Assembly: GCA_963921795.1 (NCBI GenBank)
Contig: OY997652.1
Location: 58,764,919 to 58,828,918, forward strand
Direction of reading: 5' to 3'
Length of the DNA stretch: 64,000 nucleotides
Source: Nannobrachium achirus
Taxonomy: Eukaryota > Chordata > Actinopteri > Myctophiformes > Myctophidae
Shown piece after piece: positions 21,045-30,530 of the stretch. The notes beneath the pieces are model-generated. The model searched no databases, had not been told where the DNA came from, and worked only from the letters and a program-made list of their open reading frames with translations. The first letter of the stretch is position 1, and every line of letters starts with the position of its first letter. A program made the position numbers and the translations under genes.

Positions 21045-22574
21045 TTACTCGGAATCCTTTGACCTTCTCTCCTTTTTAAGGGAAAGGCCAGCCAAGAACT
21101 TCCATAGGGTATCCCCCTTAGGCCCCAACCCTGCACTGCCCTGGAAGTGCACCCTGCGTGGTTTGATCCGTGAGACCCTTAATGGGTCTCCCACCACTGG
21201 ATTCTCGGTACCAGGGGTTATGTCCACAGAGATCCCTCTAATGGGATGTGGCATAGCCCCCACCTCCAGAGTGATTGAGAAAACCACGAATTGGTACTCT
21301 CCCCCTCCGGCAGGCCGGATAGTAGACCCCACAGCGATAGGCTCACCTCCTGACCCCTTGCGGGTCACAACGGGGCCATTCCTCACCAGGAGTTTGGTTG
21401 ATAAGGTCTCTCTGAAACCTTTATCATTTAACTCCCCGCTGACTGTGGTAAACCAGTCAGGTGTATCGCCATCTTTAGGCATATCTGTTTGGAACGACAC
21501 TGCCACCAGGCCAGGTATCGCCAGAAGGGCCCTGGCCGCCAGCATCATACGAAACAGACTAGCACAGTCAAGCAGCAGGTCCATCCCCTTGATATTGCTA
21601 GCTTCGCTAGGCAACTGATATTTGGGGAAAAGCTTGGCTCGCTCCTCCGTGTCCTTCACCCAGAAAGTATCTGGACCACGGTTTGAATACAACCTGGATC
21701 CCCTGGAGGGCATAGCCCTGGGGAAAGAGAGGCTGAGAGTTCGCTCGAGGGAGGTTTCCATCAGACTGTCCAGATTCTCCATGCTGCCCTTGAAGGTGAT
21801 ACCTCCACGGCCGTGGGCTCCTTTGCGAACCGGTGCGTCACCGGCTTGCAGGAAACCACCGCCCTTGGTCAGATGGATACCTGAGTTCAACTTCACTCCC
21901 TCATGGTATTTGCATTTGGCCAGGGCGAAACCTAGCCATGTGCATGAGCAACTGGCCGCTGTTTCAGCGGTCATGACAGGATAGGCAGCCAGAGCAATGC
22001 GCGGTCCGTACAGGACGTAGCACCCCGGGCATACCAACGCTCTACATCCCCTGGGTCCTTCTTTAGGCCCAAAGGTAAAGGCCTCGCCACCAGGGCGAAG
22101 GAGGGGTTTGCTATCATGCGGCACTTGGGGCGGGCGGTTGCGAGATGGACCCTGCCACAGCAGGTTGGTCACTGGGATCAGGCATAGCATGCACTTCCCC
22201 AGACTGTGTCCATACCTTTGCCAGAGAATGGGGTGGCCCGCAGGCCCCGCCACATACTCTGGTTTAGGTAACCATCCATCCTCTGCCATATCCAGGCTTG
22301 GATTATGCACCACTGACCTCACCGTTGGCATGAAGCCCTCTCTGGCCAACTTCACCGCTCCATCGGACACGCCTAACCAGGCGCTGGCACTCTTTCCAAC
22401 TCCACTGTCCCCAGAGGCTGGGGACCGTCCTGGCGCTACACAGATCAACACTTTTTGTCTGGCGCACTCCAAAGCGAAGGGCATCTCCTTACGAGAACCA
22501 ACAGTTACCTGCCCCATGCCTGGCGCAACCTCACCATCCCTGACTAAGGGTGTACAACCCGAAGCTTCGGCCAT
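21045..22574 (-). CDS. Novel 509-aa ORF between pol and env
   Basis: I do not recognise this protein. ATG at 22574 has a favourable context (G at -3, G at +4) and lies 10 nt beyond the last base of the pol stop. It is the first AUG after a strong splice acceptor at 22740, so a spliced mRNA is likely. Features: a sequence GDSGVGKS at 55-62 that fits the P-loop pattern G-x4-G-K-S and is preceded by the hydrophobic strand KVLICVA (41-47); Cys pairs CMLC (128-131) and CPGC (182-185) that could bind zinc; a further CSC/CKYH group (209-224); a beta-rich looking C-terminal third; and a basic tail (KKERRSKDSE). It has no signal peptide. Most retroviruses have no ORF of this size here; lentiviral vif occupies the same slot but is much smaller. 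A regulatory or host-antagonist role is possible, but nothing proves it. Confidence 0.75.
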   Translation of the reverse strand: MAEASGCTPLVRDGEVAPGMGQVTVGSRKEMPFALECARQKVLICVAPGRSPASGDSGVGKSASAWLGVSDGAVKLAREGFMPTVRSVVHNPSLDMAEDGWLPKPEYVAGPAGHPILWQRYGHSLGKCMLCLIPVTNLLWQGPSRNRPPQVPHDSKPLLRPGGEAFTFGPKEGPRGCRALVCPGCYVLYGPRIALAAYPVMTAETAASCSCTWLGFALAKCKYHEGVKLNSGIHLTKGGGFLQAGDAPVRKGAHGRGGITFKGSMENLDSLMETSLERTLSLSFPRAMPSRGSRLYSNRGPDTFWVKDTEERAKLFPKYQLPSEASNIKGMDLLLDCASLFRMMLAARALLAIPGLVAVSFQTDMPKDGDTPDWFTTVSGELNDKGFRETLSTKLLVRNGPVVTRKGSGGEPIAVGSTIRPAGGGEYQFVVFSITLEVGAMPHPIRGISVDITPGTENPVVGDPLRVSRIKPRRVHFQGSAGLGPKGDTLWKFLAGLSLKKERRSKDSE

Positions 22575-22584
22575 TTCTCAGTGC

Positions 22585-25500
22585 TCACCTGGTCTTGCGA
22601 ACTTGGTCTATATGAACTATGCCCGAGTTCTCCAACCTAAGCCTATGTGGGCCAAGGATCTCAGCAACGGTGTCTTTTGATTCACACTTCTTGCTGGGGT
22701 TTCCTGGCAGGGGTTTTCTCAGCACCCAAACAGCTTCACCTGTGGAGAAAGGACAAGAGACACCCGTGTTATCTTTGGACACACATCTCTTCTCCTCTCT
22801 CCCAAGGTTGACCGATTGGTGAATTTTGAGAAGAGGAGAAGGCTCATCCCAAGAGCTCTCCATGCCCTCTTTAATTATCTGTTCTTTTACTGAGCGAACA
22901 GCCCTCTCCGCAACTCCGTTAGTCTTAGCATGGTACGGAACTGAGTATTCCACCTGAATACCCTCATCCTCCAGCAAAGACTTAACGCTAGTGTGCGTAA
23001 AATAAGTCGCATTGTCCATTCGCAGGGACTGTACCCCGTTCTCTTCCCGTAGGAATTGGGATATACAGTGGCAAATGATCGCCGCAGTAGGTGTCTTAAT
23101 AGGATACACCCTTATGGCACCAGGCCCGTTATCAGCGATAACCAGCCCGTGTTTGTGTCCTTTCCGCGTTGTCTGGGACATAGGCCCAAACACATCGGCG
23201 GAAAAATTCGTGCCCGCTATGGGCACCGCAATTTGCCCTGGAGGTACAAATTCCGGTTTTGTGCCCCTTACTAGGGCACAGCGTTCACATGCCTTACGCA
23301 CTGTGATAGCTCTTTGCCTAGCTTTTGGGATCAGCAAATCCTGCGTCCGCAGGTACTTGAGTAGCCTTTGGCTGCCCACGTGACCGAGACCCACATGAAT
23401 CGTCCGGATTATGTGGTCGGCCTCGTCTTCGGGCACTTCCACCACCTTGCCTTTGCCCCACGCCATCGGCAGGGCTAGGCGCAGGCGTTTCAGCCCAACT
23501 GCATTGGCCAGCTGTCTGCGCTGGGCCAGGGCATCCACCTCCCGGTTCCCGGTGAAGTGGATGCCTTCTCCATCCGTATGGCTCTTAATCCATTTCCATG
23601 AGAGCCTCATGTTTTTGGATTGCTCTACTATAAGGGCCCAGAGTTCACCATGAGCCATGGGGCGGCCTGAGCTTGTCTCATAGCCTTTGGCTTCCCAGAA
23701 CTCTAGATTCTCAGCCCCACCTTGGTAGCAGTAGTCACTATCGGTCACGATCAACAGCTTCTGGATATGTTTACCCCTAGCTGTGATAATTCCCTCTAGT
23801 ATGGCAGTCACCTCGGCCATCTGGGCCGAACCGTCAATCCATCCTGAGGATGATTTCACGGTCTTGTCCTTGTGTTTAAGGACAAATGCCCATTTGGCCC
23901 GGTCACCGTCGGCCTTCTGCTGGCTCCCATCAGTGTACAGGACCCAGGGGGGTTCCTCCACGGGGGCCTGGGGCTTAGGCTTTGCTTCGATGGGGCATTT
24001 GGTGCCGGTGGTTATAAACTTAACCCGAGGGTCAGTAAGCATTCCGGCCCAGTGTCCCCACCTCTGCGACATGGCTCGTGACCCTGAGATAGTCCCCTTG
24101 GATGCGCACTGCAGTGCGGGGTACTCCGTGGTGACTATCACGTCTCGGTCTTGAGCGAGGTCTTTCAGTCCGTTCAAGAACTTGAATACTCCGCAGAGAA
24201 TTCGCTCTTGGTCGGGATATCTCTGCTCTGGGCTGGAGAATTGCATGGACAAAAAGAGACATGGGGCTTTGCCCAAACGGTTCATGCACCTGAGAGTTAT
24301 TCCCTCACCTTCCAGGCAAGGGAAAACCTCCAAGTGCTTCCCGGGGTCTCTTTTCTCCAAATCGGTGCAATGTTCCAGCACATGGGTTTGGAATATAGAC
24401 CAGTGGGGTTTGGCGTCCGCTATCGGTATGTTCCGGTTGCGGGGGTTCTTACCCTGTAGTGCCTTTCCCTTGAGTCTATGTAGGGGTGCTGCCTTGGCAG
24501 CGTACCCCGGGACGTGGTTCATTATGTGACCACACTTTCCCAGGGCATGATCCAGGTGAGCCAACAAGGTAGGCTGGGGAAGGGCAGCGATTTGTTCTAG
24601 GTACTCTTTGCTGACCGATTTCCCAGTGTCTGTTATGTTGAAACCCAGATACCTCAAAGAGTATTTTGCGATTTCGCATTTCTTGAGGCCAATCTTGAGC
24701 CCTGAGGAAGCCAGACGGGTGACCACCTGGTCTAGCAGGTCAAGGTGCTCGTCTTCAGTCTCATTTGTCCAGTAAATGTCGTCCACATATACCGTGACAT
24801 CCAGGCCTTTCAGGATGTCCTCAACGACACTCTGAAAGTGCGAGGGGCTAGACTTAAAGCCCTGTGGTAAAACGGTCCAGCCATAGGAGACTCCGTTCCA
24901 GGTGAACGCAGTTTTTTGGGTGGACAGTTCGTCTATTGGCACACACCAGAAGCCATTCTTCAGATCCAGACAGGACTTGAACCGTTTATTTGGCAAGTTC
25001 CTGGTTGTCTGCGCAATGTTGAACATTGACCTGGTATCCGAGGTCGACCTCGCGTTCAGGGCAATGAGATTATGTACTAGTCTCCATCCTTCCCCACCTG
25101 GTTTTGGAACCCCTAGGATAGGTGTGTTGGTGAGGGCGGAGTCCAGTCGCTTCAGTTGCCCGCCTTGCTCCAGCTCATCGATGGTAGCTGTGAGCTCGGC
25201 TTTGCACCGAGGGTCTACTCGGTGCTGGGGCTGTCTGTCTGGCACTCGACCCCTAATAGTATATGTATACTTGGGGTCGACCCTGCCAGCGTCATTCTTA
25301 TGCGTCGCATGACGGCCTCTCTTAAGAATTCCTCTGATTCGGTCTTTCTGTTGGCCGTCCGACGCTTCCACAATCTTTTCAATCTCCTTTGCCACATCTA
25401 TGGGACGCATGTATTTAAGGCTATATTTAATACATACGTTCTTAGGTGGCTCTGGGGTATCAAGACCGGGGAAAAGGAATTCCTTCTCATAATCATCTGA

Positions 25501-26034
25501 AGTTATTTCCTCCAGGTTGATCATGATCAGGTCTTTGGGGGCTATCAAGGGTTCTGCATATACGGGGCCAACGACCCCGTGTATTCCATGCTTGTCCCCC
25601 GTCCCCATAGTGGTGATTGAGCCATCACCTAGTTCCACCTCCATGGATCCCGTAATGGGAATACCTGTGTGCAGTGTTATTTCAGCCCCGGTATCTAAAC
25701 GATACTGGTCTGTCCCTAACTGACACAAAAGTTTCCCATCTGACTCCCTTGTCTTGCTTGCTATAGCGTTCAACAGGGGTCGTTTGGTGGGGTCTATTGT
25801 CAGGTGTATGATAGCTGAGGGAGGCTCGGTCACTGTTCCTTCTCCTGTTCTTGAGCCTCGCGCGCGGCTCTTGCCGCCGCTCTCAGAGCTATCCGTGCCT
25901 CCTTCTCCTCCTGTGGGAGGGCGGCCCATTCTTCTGCAGGCAGGAAGGTCGGGACCTTCGGTCCCCCCTTCCCTGCCTGTTTCTGCGCCGGAGCCTTTTT
26001 CGGGGGAGCCTTTTTGGTGGCTCCCCGCTCCCCG
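22585..26034 (-). CDS. Pol: protease, RT, RNase H, integrase
   Basis: The pol frame is open from the frameshift site (26034) to TGA at 22585, 1,149 codons. The first Met in frame is at 25929, and the numbers below count from it. Protease: LDTGAE with D-T-G at 79-81. Reverse transcriptase about 200-500: catalytic Asp 322 (LDLKNG) and YVDD at 381-384, preceded by LPQGF. RNase H about 660-810: D667, E706, D730, H784, D799. Integrase: zinc H845, H850, C881, C884, then catalytic D912, D972 and E1008 with the standard 35-residue spacing, and a C-terminal SH3-like part (GEAVWVLRK). All catalytic residues are present. Pol would be made as Gag-Pol by -1 frameshifting and cut by its own protease. Residues YVDDIYW and LGFNIT recall foamy-type RT; no separate pol mRNA start is needed. 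Confidence 0.95.
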   Translation of the reverse strand, partial: RGAGSHQKGSPEKGSGAETGREGGTEGPDLPACRRMGRPPTGGEGGTDSSESGGKSRARGSRTGEGTVTEPPSAIIHLTIDPTKRPLLNAIASKTRESDGKLLCQLGTDQYRLDTGAEITLHTGIPITGSMEVELGDGSITTMGTGDKHGIHGVVGPVYAEPLIAPKDLIMINLEEITSDDYEKEFLFPGLDTPEPPKNVCIKYSLKYMRPIDVAKEIEKIVEASDGQQKDRIRGILKRGRHATHKNDAGRVDPKYTYTIRGRVPDRQPQHRVDPRCKAELTATIDELEQGGQLKRLDSALTNTPILGVPKPGGEGWRLVHNLIALNARSTSDTRSMFNIAQTTRNLPNKRFKSCLDLKNGFWCVPIDELSTQKTAFTWNGVSYGWTVLPQGFKSSPSHFQSVVEDILKGLDVTVYVDDIYWTNETEDEHLDLLDQVVTRLASSGLKIGLKKCEIAKYSLRYLGFNITDTGKSVSKEYLEQIAALPQPTLLAHLDHALGKCGHIMNHVPGYAAKAAPLHRLKGKALQGKNPRNRNIPIADAKPHWSIFQTHVLEHCTDLEKRDPGKHLEVFPCLEGEGITLRCMNRLGKAPCLFLSMQFSSPEQRYPDQERILCGVFKFLNGLKDLAQDRDVIVTTEYPALQCASKGTISGSRAMSQRWGHWAGMLTDPRVKFITTGTKCPIEAKPKPQAPVEEPPWVLYTDGSQQKADGDRAKWAFVLKHKDKTVKSSSGWIDGSAQMAEVTAILEGIITARGKHIQKLLIVTDSDYCYQGGAENLEFWEAKGYETSSGRPMAHGELWALIVEQSKNMRLSWKWIKSHTDGEGIHFTGNREVDALAQRRQLANAVGLKRLRLALPMAWGKGKVVEVPEDEADHIIRTIHVGLGHVGSQRLLKYLRTQDLLIPKARQRAITVRKACERCALVRGTKPEFVPPGQIAVPIAGTNFSADVFGPMSQTTRKGHKHGLVIADNGPGAIRVYPIKTPTAAIICHCISQFLREENGVQSLRMDNATYFTHTSVKSLLEDEGIQVEYSVPYHAKTNGVAERAVRSVKEQIIKEGMESSWDEPSPLLKIHQSVNLGREEKRCVSKDNTGVSCPFSTGEAVWVLRKPLPGNPSKKCESKDTVAEILGPHRLRLENSGIVHIDQVRKTR
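22587..22592 (-). promoter_or_regulatory. Splice donor CAG|GTGAGC overlapping the pol stop
   Basis: On the viral strand the last pol codons and stop read ...ACCAGGTGAGC, a near-consensus donor (GT at 22588-22587). Together with the acceptor at 22740 it would bound a 151-nt exon lacking any AUG. Confidence 0.5.
22738..22765 (-). promoter_or_regulatory. Splice acceptor for the 509-aa ORF
   Basis: The viral strand reads TCTCTTGTCCTTTCTCCACAG|G, a long pyrimidine tract and CAG ending at 22740, inside the integrase C-terminus. No AUG occurs from here to the ORF start at 22574. Confidence 0.75.
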
Positions 26035-29000
26035 TTTTTTGAATCCTTGGCCTCGGTTGTCTCAGCCTTAGGCTGGGTTTCTTTCCTCGGGGCCTTCTTG
26101 CCTTGCGGCTTGGGTTGCTCTGACCCTTTTTGATTCCCATGTTTTTTCTTCAATGAGAGCAGCGCCTTGGTCTGATCGTACTTCATACATTCAGTCCGTA
26201 GCTGCGCCTGTGTCCAGTGGGCACAGCCCACGGCCAGGTTTAGTCCTCCTGGGATTTTAGAGAACAACTTCTCCAGCAGGAGGGTAGCTTGGTTGATAGG
26301 CACGGAGCAGGAGATTTTATCGGCTGCAACAGCCAAGTTCAATTCCCCCTCCGCTACCAGGGTGGCTAATTCTTCCACCATCCTCTCTCCAGGGTTCACC
26401 CCGGGAATTCTCACGTCCATTGAGCTCAGGGACTCGAGGGAGGCCCCTCCGGGGACGTCCAAGCCCCTGACATGGCCCAGTATGCGGGCTGCCTCTGGAT
26501 CGTGATAGAGTATAGACCCCTCAAATAGAGGGATTGTTCTCCGCAAGTAGTTTGCTTGCGTCTCGCCCGGGTCTCTCGCCGTGGTCAAATTCTTCATCAA
26601 CTGCGCCTTGCTAAGGAGGTCGCTAACGTATGATTCTTCCCCTGAAAGGTGGCCTTGGCCCGAGAGCCGGTTCCCTTCCGGGCGAAACGAAGCACCCATT
26701 CTGGTGCTGCTTGTTATTGGGGTGGGTGCCAATCTGGAAGGAAATGAATATTCCCGCCTGGCTTGGTATGGGGATAAATCTTCCCTCATGGTTATACCGG
26801 GATCCGAGGGGGTGTTGTTGTAATGTACAAACCTCCTTGCAGGCTCTGCCATTGCCTGATCCCTCAGTATGACCTGTTCCCGCATCGCTTCATAACCCGC
26901 GTGCAGGTAAGCATCCTTGAAGGACCCGGTCAGGCCATGTTGCCAGAGGACTCTCTCCGCCGAGGGTGATCGCGCCAGTGCTCTGGCGGTTTCCCACTCG
27001 ACAGGGTATCCGTCGCACATTTGTCCTGACTCGTTGCCCCTAAGCTCTCCTTCGTCCCCAGCCGGGACACCTTCGATACCCGTGGTCCAGCTAAGTCCAC
27101 TGCGGGTTTGGAAGAGCTTGCCTTTCAGTGGAGATTCCACTTTTAGAGGCCTCAGTAGCCGGGCTTTGGCGTTCTTGTTCCTAGCTCTGGGAGGCGGGCC
27201 CCGAGGGTACATTTGCCTTTCCCTGGACCTGGAACGAGAGCCTGACCTAGACTCTGACTCAGAGACCGAAGAGGCCCTTGAGGATGCCCTAGACTGGGAT
27301 TCCTCGTCCTCCGGCTCGTAGTCCGGGTCGGAGTCTTCCTCGCTCTCTTCCTCCTCCTCGATACGGGGGGAGTTCCGAACTAGAATCCCTGGGGGTTCAA
27401 GCGGGCGAGGGGCCTGCGGTGGCGGGTTGAACCGCACCCTAGGGGTCCCTCTAGTAGCTTGTCTACCCCTTGGGGGTTGGTTTTGGTTCTGCTCTCTCCG
27501 CGTGACGGAGAAGGAGCGGTTTGGGGTGCCTGGAGCAGAGCTCCCAGATCGGGACTCCGCACCGGCACTGCTTCTTTGGCTGTTTCGGCCCGTTGACCTG
27601 ACGGATCCAGCCTCTGAAGCCTCGGCAGCCTCTCTGGCCCGTACCAGAGCCGAGACTGCCTCGAAGTCCCCATCGTTCACCAACAACCGAATGAACATGT
27701 TGTGTGTGTTTCTGAGGGAATAAATGGCGGCCAGTATGGCCTCTTGCATCCATGTCTTCCTCAAGCCTTGGACCTTGAATCTACCCCATTTCATCATGAT
27801 CGCCAGTCTGTAGGGGTTACCTGGCGCTCCGGTCCCCTCGAAAGAGGACCGTGCGAGCAGTGCTTTCCTTATGTCCCGCTCCATTTTAGCCTTCTCCTGG
27901 TCTTTGAGGGCTCTAAGTTGTAGCGTGGATTCCCTAAGAGCCAGGTGGACTATTTTGGAGGCACCCGGGAGGATTCCCAGGCAGGGAGTCACCACAGGTA
28001 TACCGGCATCCAGGTTGTATGGTATTCTGGCCTCCATCACGTCCTTTCGGAGGTTTCTGTATGGAGTACCACCTTTTCCTGTGAGATACGTCTCCCACTT
28101 TTCCGTCGTTGACAAAGACGTGGTTGTAAAGGTGAGTATTGCCCACAGGCCATGAGTGGGGTGTTCCACTAGGTCCCCATTTTGAACGTCGATCTCCATG
28201 GGGGTGTTCCTAGGGGGTTCCAGCACCACTCCCAGATCCTCGTTGGAGGGTCCGGGGAATGCCCCGTGATCTGACACCTCGAGTCGTCGGGATGTAGGTG
28301 AGACAGGATTTCGCTCCATAGGTATGGGCTGTTCAACCTGTCCCGGTGTTGAGGCGGCCAAAGGCCTCCCGAGGTCAGGTGATGACCTCGGGGCCTGTTC
28401 TGGCGCCACAATCCTTGAGGGGTCCAGAGGGATAGTTCCCCGGTAGAGGGGCGGTGGATCCCTGTGGGCGTCCCCTCTTCTCTGTGACCGTGTCTGCACC
28501 CGGCCTGTATCCTGGTATAGGGGACCGGGTGCCGGCAGCTGTCTAGGTGCCCCAACGGGGGCCTGGGGGGTTTGGAGCGGTGTGGTTCCGAGGTCAGGAC
28601 CTCTCACCTCTCGAGGCTGCCCCCTAGGTTCCTCCGCGGGAAGTGGGCTTTGTGAAGGCCCTGCCGGGGGATAGGTGGTTAACCACACATTCCGGTCCTC
28701 CGGGGGAGGGCCTCTCATCCCATTGTTTTGTTCGCCTGTCATGGGCCAAGTTCGATTGGCCGTTATGCGGTGACTCTCCACCCTTTGTATGAGATCTTGC
28801 ACCACGTTAGTCCTTCGGGCGTTTGCGAATGTGTCGCCCCACCCGTGCCTCTGGTGTGGCGGCCAGGCCTCCATCTGGGCTCGACGGAGAGTGTTAGCCA
28901 GCCATGCCTCTGGGACCAGCAAAGTTATTTCTAGCCGGTCGTCGGGCAGGCCTTGGAACATCTCCATAAAGCACCAAATGCTGAGGGCCTGGTCGTAATC

Positions 29001-29882
29001 CCACGTACCAGTTCCAAACAAGGTCATAACTAGGTTATAAACTTGCATGTCATAGGCTTGAGCAAAGAGCTTGCCATAGTATGCCAGAAGGGTAGACCTT
29101 TGGTCTTCCTCCCTGGTGCCTCTAGCAACATTCTGCATAGCCATGTTGATAATACCTTGATATCCTTTATGGGCAAGTTGGTATGGTGCACATACCAGTA
29201 CTTCTCCATTCTCGAGTTTTCGGTTTGGTCTGGACTCCACTATGTTTCGGCACCATGTGGCGTAGCTTTGACCTGCACCGTGTGCTATGGCTGCCGCCAT
29301 GCCCGCATTGTTGTCTAGGTACCTATTTGCGGGATTCACCACAAAGGGCCTGTTTCCTGCAGGCACGAGTTGTTCGAACCTTTCGGAGGAAATCTTTAGT
29401 TTCACCATTCTCTCGGGGGTTATGGTGTGTGTCCTGGCGGGGATTTGCCAGGAGAAAGTGTCCAGCACCTGAGGCGGCGGGGGAAGTCTCCCCTGCAGCT
29501 CAGGTTCAGCCTGTTCCCCGTCGTTTGTCTGGGGATCCCATTCTAGGCCACCGGTCCCTGTGGGGCCATGTAGCCAAGGAAGGGGGGCTGTAGCGTCGGC
29601 TCGCGTTGCTCCCTGATTCCAATTCAGCAACGTTTGGAGATCAGGATATGCGCTCCCCGTACTGGATTCGTAACGGGCCGCTTGTCCTCCGCATGTGTTA
29701 TGCAGTACTACTGGGGCCATTACGCCCATACTGTCGTAGGTACTGCTGTCAATGTCCTCGTCCCACGAGTCCACCGATGGGGGTGCCATGGTGCCAGTCG
29801 AGGGAGTAGGGGAGGCAGGCCTCGCCCCGCCAACCGCTCCCGCAGGAGCGTTGTCTGTGGCGGTGGGATAGGCAGAGTCCAT
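25830..29882 (-). CDS. Gag-like structural polyprotein (1,350 aa)
   Basis: Identified by position between the primer site and pol and by the frameshift signal; not by clear similarity. It is about twice the usual Gag length. Residues 1-400 include a PPPP late-domain-like motif (134-137) and a helix-rich part (about 150-380). Residues 400-560 are Pro-rich and look disordered. A helical block lies at about 580-760. Residues 755-910 are Ser/Arg-rich with an acidic stretch (EEEEESEEDSD) and an RS run (SRSGSRSRSRER). Residues 1080-1200 look capsid-like, with a weak echo of the major homology region around GETQANYLRR. The end (1235-1350) is Lys-rich and probably nucleocapsid-like. No CCHC zinc knuckle is present, as in foamy viruses. 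ATG 29882 has a good context (G at -3 and +4). The large N-terminal part might be extra proteins fused upstream of a normal-sized Gag. Confidence 0.85.
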   Translation of the reverse strand: MDSAYPTATDNAPAGAVGGARPASPTPSTGTMAPPSVDSWDEDIDSSTYDSMGVMAPVVLHNTCGGQAARYESSTGSAYPDLQTLLNWNQGATRADATAPLPWLHGPTGTGGLEWDPQTNDGEQAEPELQGRLPPPPQVLDTFSWQIPARTHTITPERMVKLKISSERFEQLVPAGNRPFVVNPANRYLDNNAGMAAAIAHGAGQSYATWCRNIVESRPNRKLENGEVLVCAPYQLAHKGYQGIINMAMQNVARGTREEDQRSTLLAYYGKLFAQAYDMQVYNLVMTLFGTGTWDYDQALSIWCFMEMFQGLPDDRLEITLLVPEAWLANTLRRAQMEAWPPHQRHGWGDTFANARRTNVVQDLIQRVESHRITANRTWPMTGEQNNGMRGPPPEDRNVWLTTYPPAGPSQSPLPAEEPRGQPREVRGPDLGTTPLQTPQAPVGAPRQLPAPGPLYQDTGRVQTRSQRRGDAHRDPPPLYRGTIPLDPSRIVAPEQAPRSSPDLGRPLAASTPGQVEQPIPMERNPVSPTSRRLEVSDHGAFPGPSNEDLGVVLEPPRNTPMEIDVQNGDLVEHPTHGLWAILTFTTTSLSTTEKWETYLTGKGGTPYRNLRKDVMEARIPYNLDAGIPVVTPCLGILPGASKIVHLALRESTLQLRALKDQEKAKMERDIRKALLARSSFEGTGAPGNPYRLAIMMKWGRFKVQGLRKTWMQEAILAAIYSLRNTHNMFIRLLVNDGDFEAVSALVRAREAAEASEAGSVRSTGRNSQRSSAGAESRSGSSAPGTPNRSFSVTRREQNQNQPPRGRQATRGTPRVRFNPPPQAPRPLEPPGILVRNSPRIEEEEESEEDSDPDYEPEDEESQSRASSRASSVSESESRSGSRSRSRERQMYPRGPPPRARNKNAKARLLRPLKVESPLKGKLFQTRSGLSWTTGIEGVPAGDEGELRGNESGQMCDGYPVEWETARALARSPSAERVLWQHGLTGSFKDAYLHAGYEAMREQVILRDQAMAEPARRFVHYNNTPSDPGITMREDLSPYQARREYSFPSRLAPTPITSSTRMGASFRPEGNRLSGQGHLSGEESYVSDLLSKAQLMKNLTTARDPGETQANYLRRTIPLFEGSILYHDPEAARILGHVRGLDVPGGASLESLSSMDVRIPGVNPGERMVEELATLVAEGELNLAVAADKISCSVPINQATLLLEKLFSKIPGGLNLAVGCAHWTQAQLRTECMKYDQTKALLSLKKKHGNQKGSEQPKPQGKKAPRKETQPKAETTEAKDSKNGERGATKKAPPKKAPAQKQAGKGGPKVPTFLPAEEWAALPQEEKEARIALRAAARAAREAQEQEKEQ
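26003..26040 (-). promoter_or_regulatory. -1 ribosomal frameshift signal (gag-pol)
   Basis: The viral strand carries the slippery heptamer A AAA AAC (26040-26034) in the correct gag phase (TCA AAA AAC). After a 7-nt spacer comes an 8-bp perfect stem GGGGAGCC/GGCTCCCC with an 8-nt loop (26026-26003). The -1 frame is open from here through pol. Gag ends 67 codons later in the 0 frame. Confidence 0.9.
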
Positions 29883-30208
29883 GCCTGAAACTTTTTAGGT
29901 TGGTCGCAAAGGTTGTTATAATATTATTAGATGTTTCTCAACTGCTATTTTATCTAGTTCCTAATGGAGATGTTTTTTACCGATTACTGGCCGTCTGCTG
30001 CGCACACAGACCTCCACTTCACTATGTTCAAAATCTCCGACGCTCCGGGGAGTTTTGTGAATAAAAACACTTAAGCCTTGATAATATTAACTATCCTTTA
30101 CTTCTGTAGTAATAACTATATTCCAAGGGTCTCTCGGCTATTCTTTATGTGGCGGTGGACACGAATTTAATTAATCAATTACTAATCAATAATCAATAAT
30201 CAATCAAT
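29883..30208 (-). other. Proviral leader (5' UTR / packaging region)
   Basis: 326 nt lie between the primer site and the gag ATG. Possible major splice donors on the viral strand are GAA|GTAAAG (GT at 30101-30100) and CGGTAAAAA (GT at 29980-29979); neither is a strong consensus. ATCAATAATCAAT repeats at 30173-30207 lie next to the primer site. Confidence 0.55.
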
Positions 30209-30226
30209 GTCCACCCAGGGACGCCA
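30209..30226 (-). other. Primer binding site for tRNA-Asn
   Basis: The viral strand reads TGGCGTCCCTGGGTGG, complementary over 16 contiguous bases to the 3' end of vertebrate tRNA-Asn(GTT), CCA included; of the next two bases one matches. It directly follows the LTR end ...CATTACA. Confidence 0.9.
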
Positions 30227-30530
30227 TGTAATGAGCTCGGAGCTACTGAATGCCCTTTCACCTTAAAGCACTCCTCTAAGCCGCCCGGAACCCTCCGTAA
30301 GCTTGCTAGGCCCACAAAGTTACCAGATCTCTTTTTAATAAACACTGTCACTAACACTACACTATACCTTTAAGTTAACACAAACAGGTGTTATAACCTT
30401 TCTCATTTGTATAAACCTACTATTACTGTATATGCACCTATTACTGTACGAATACAACTTTCTCTGAATAAAGACTGAACTGTCTATGAAACCCTCTTTA
30501 ACTGGTGAATATTATTACTATCTACAGCTA

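Noticed and set aside
22108..22680. 190-codon open frame on the plus strand, antisense to the 509-aa ORF
   Set aside because: It mirrors the coding strand of a GC-rich ORF and shows no domain. An HBZ-like antisense gene is conceivable but unsupported.
25929..25929. Pol starting at its own Met (25929)
   Set aside because: The frame is open upstream to a canonical slippery site, so frameshift expression is the simpler reading; an independent start is not excluded.
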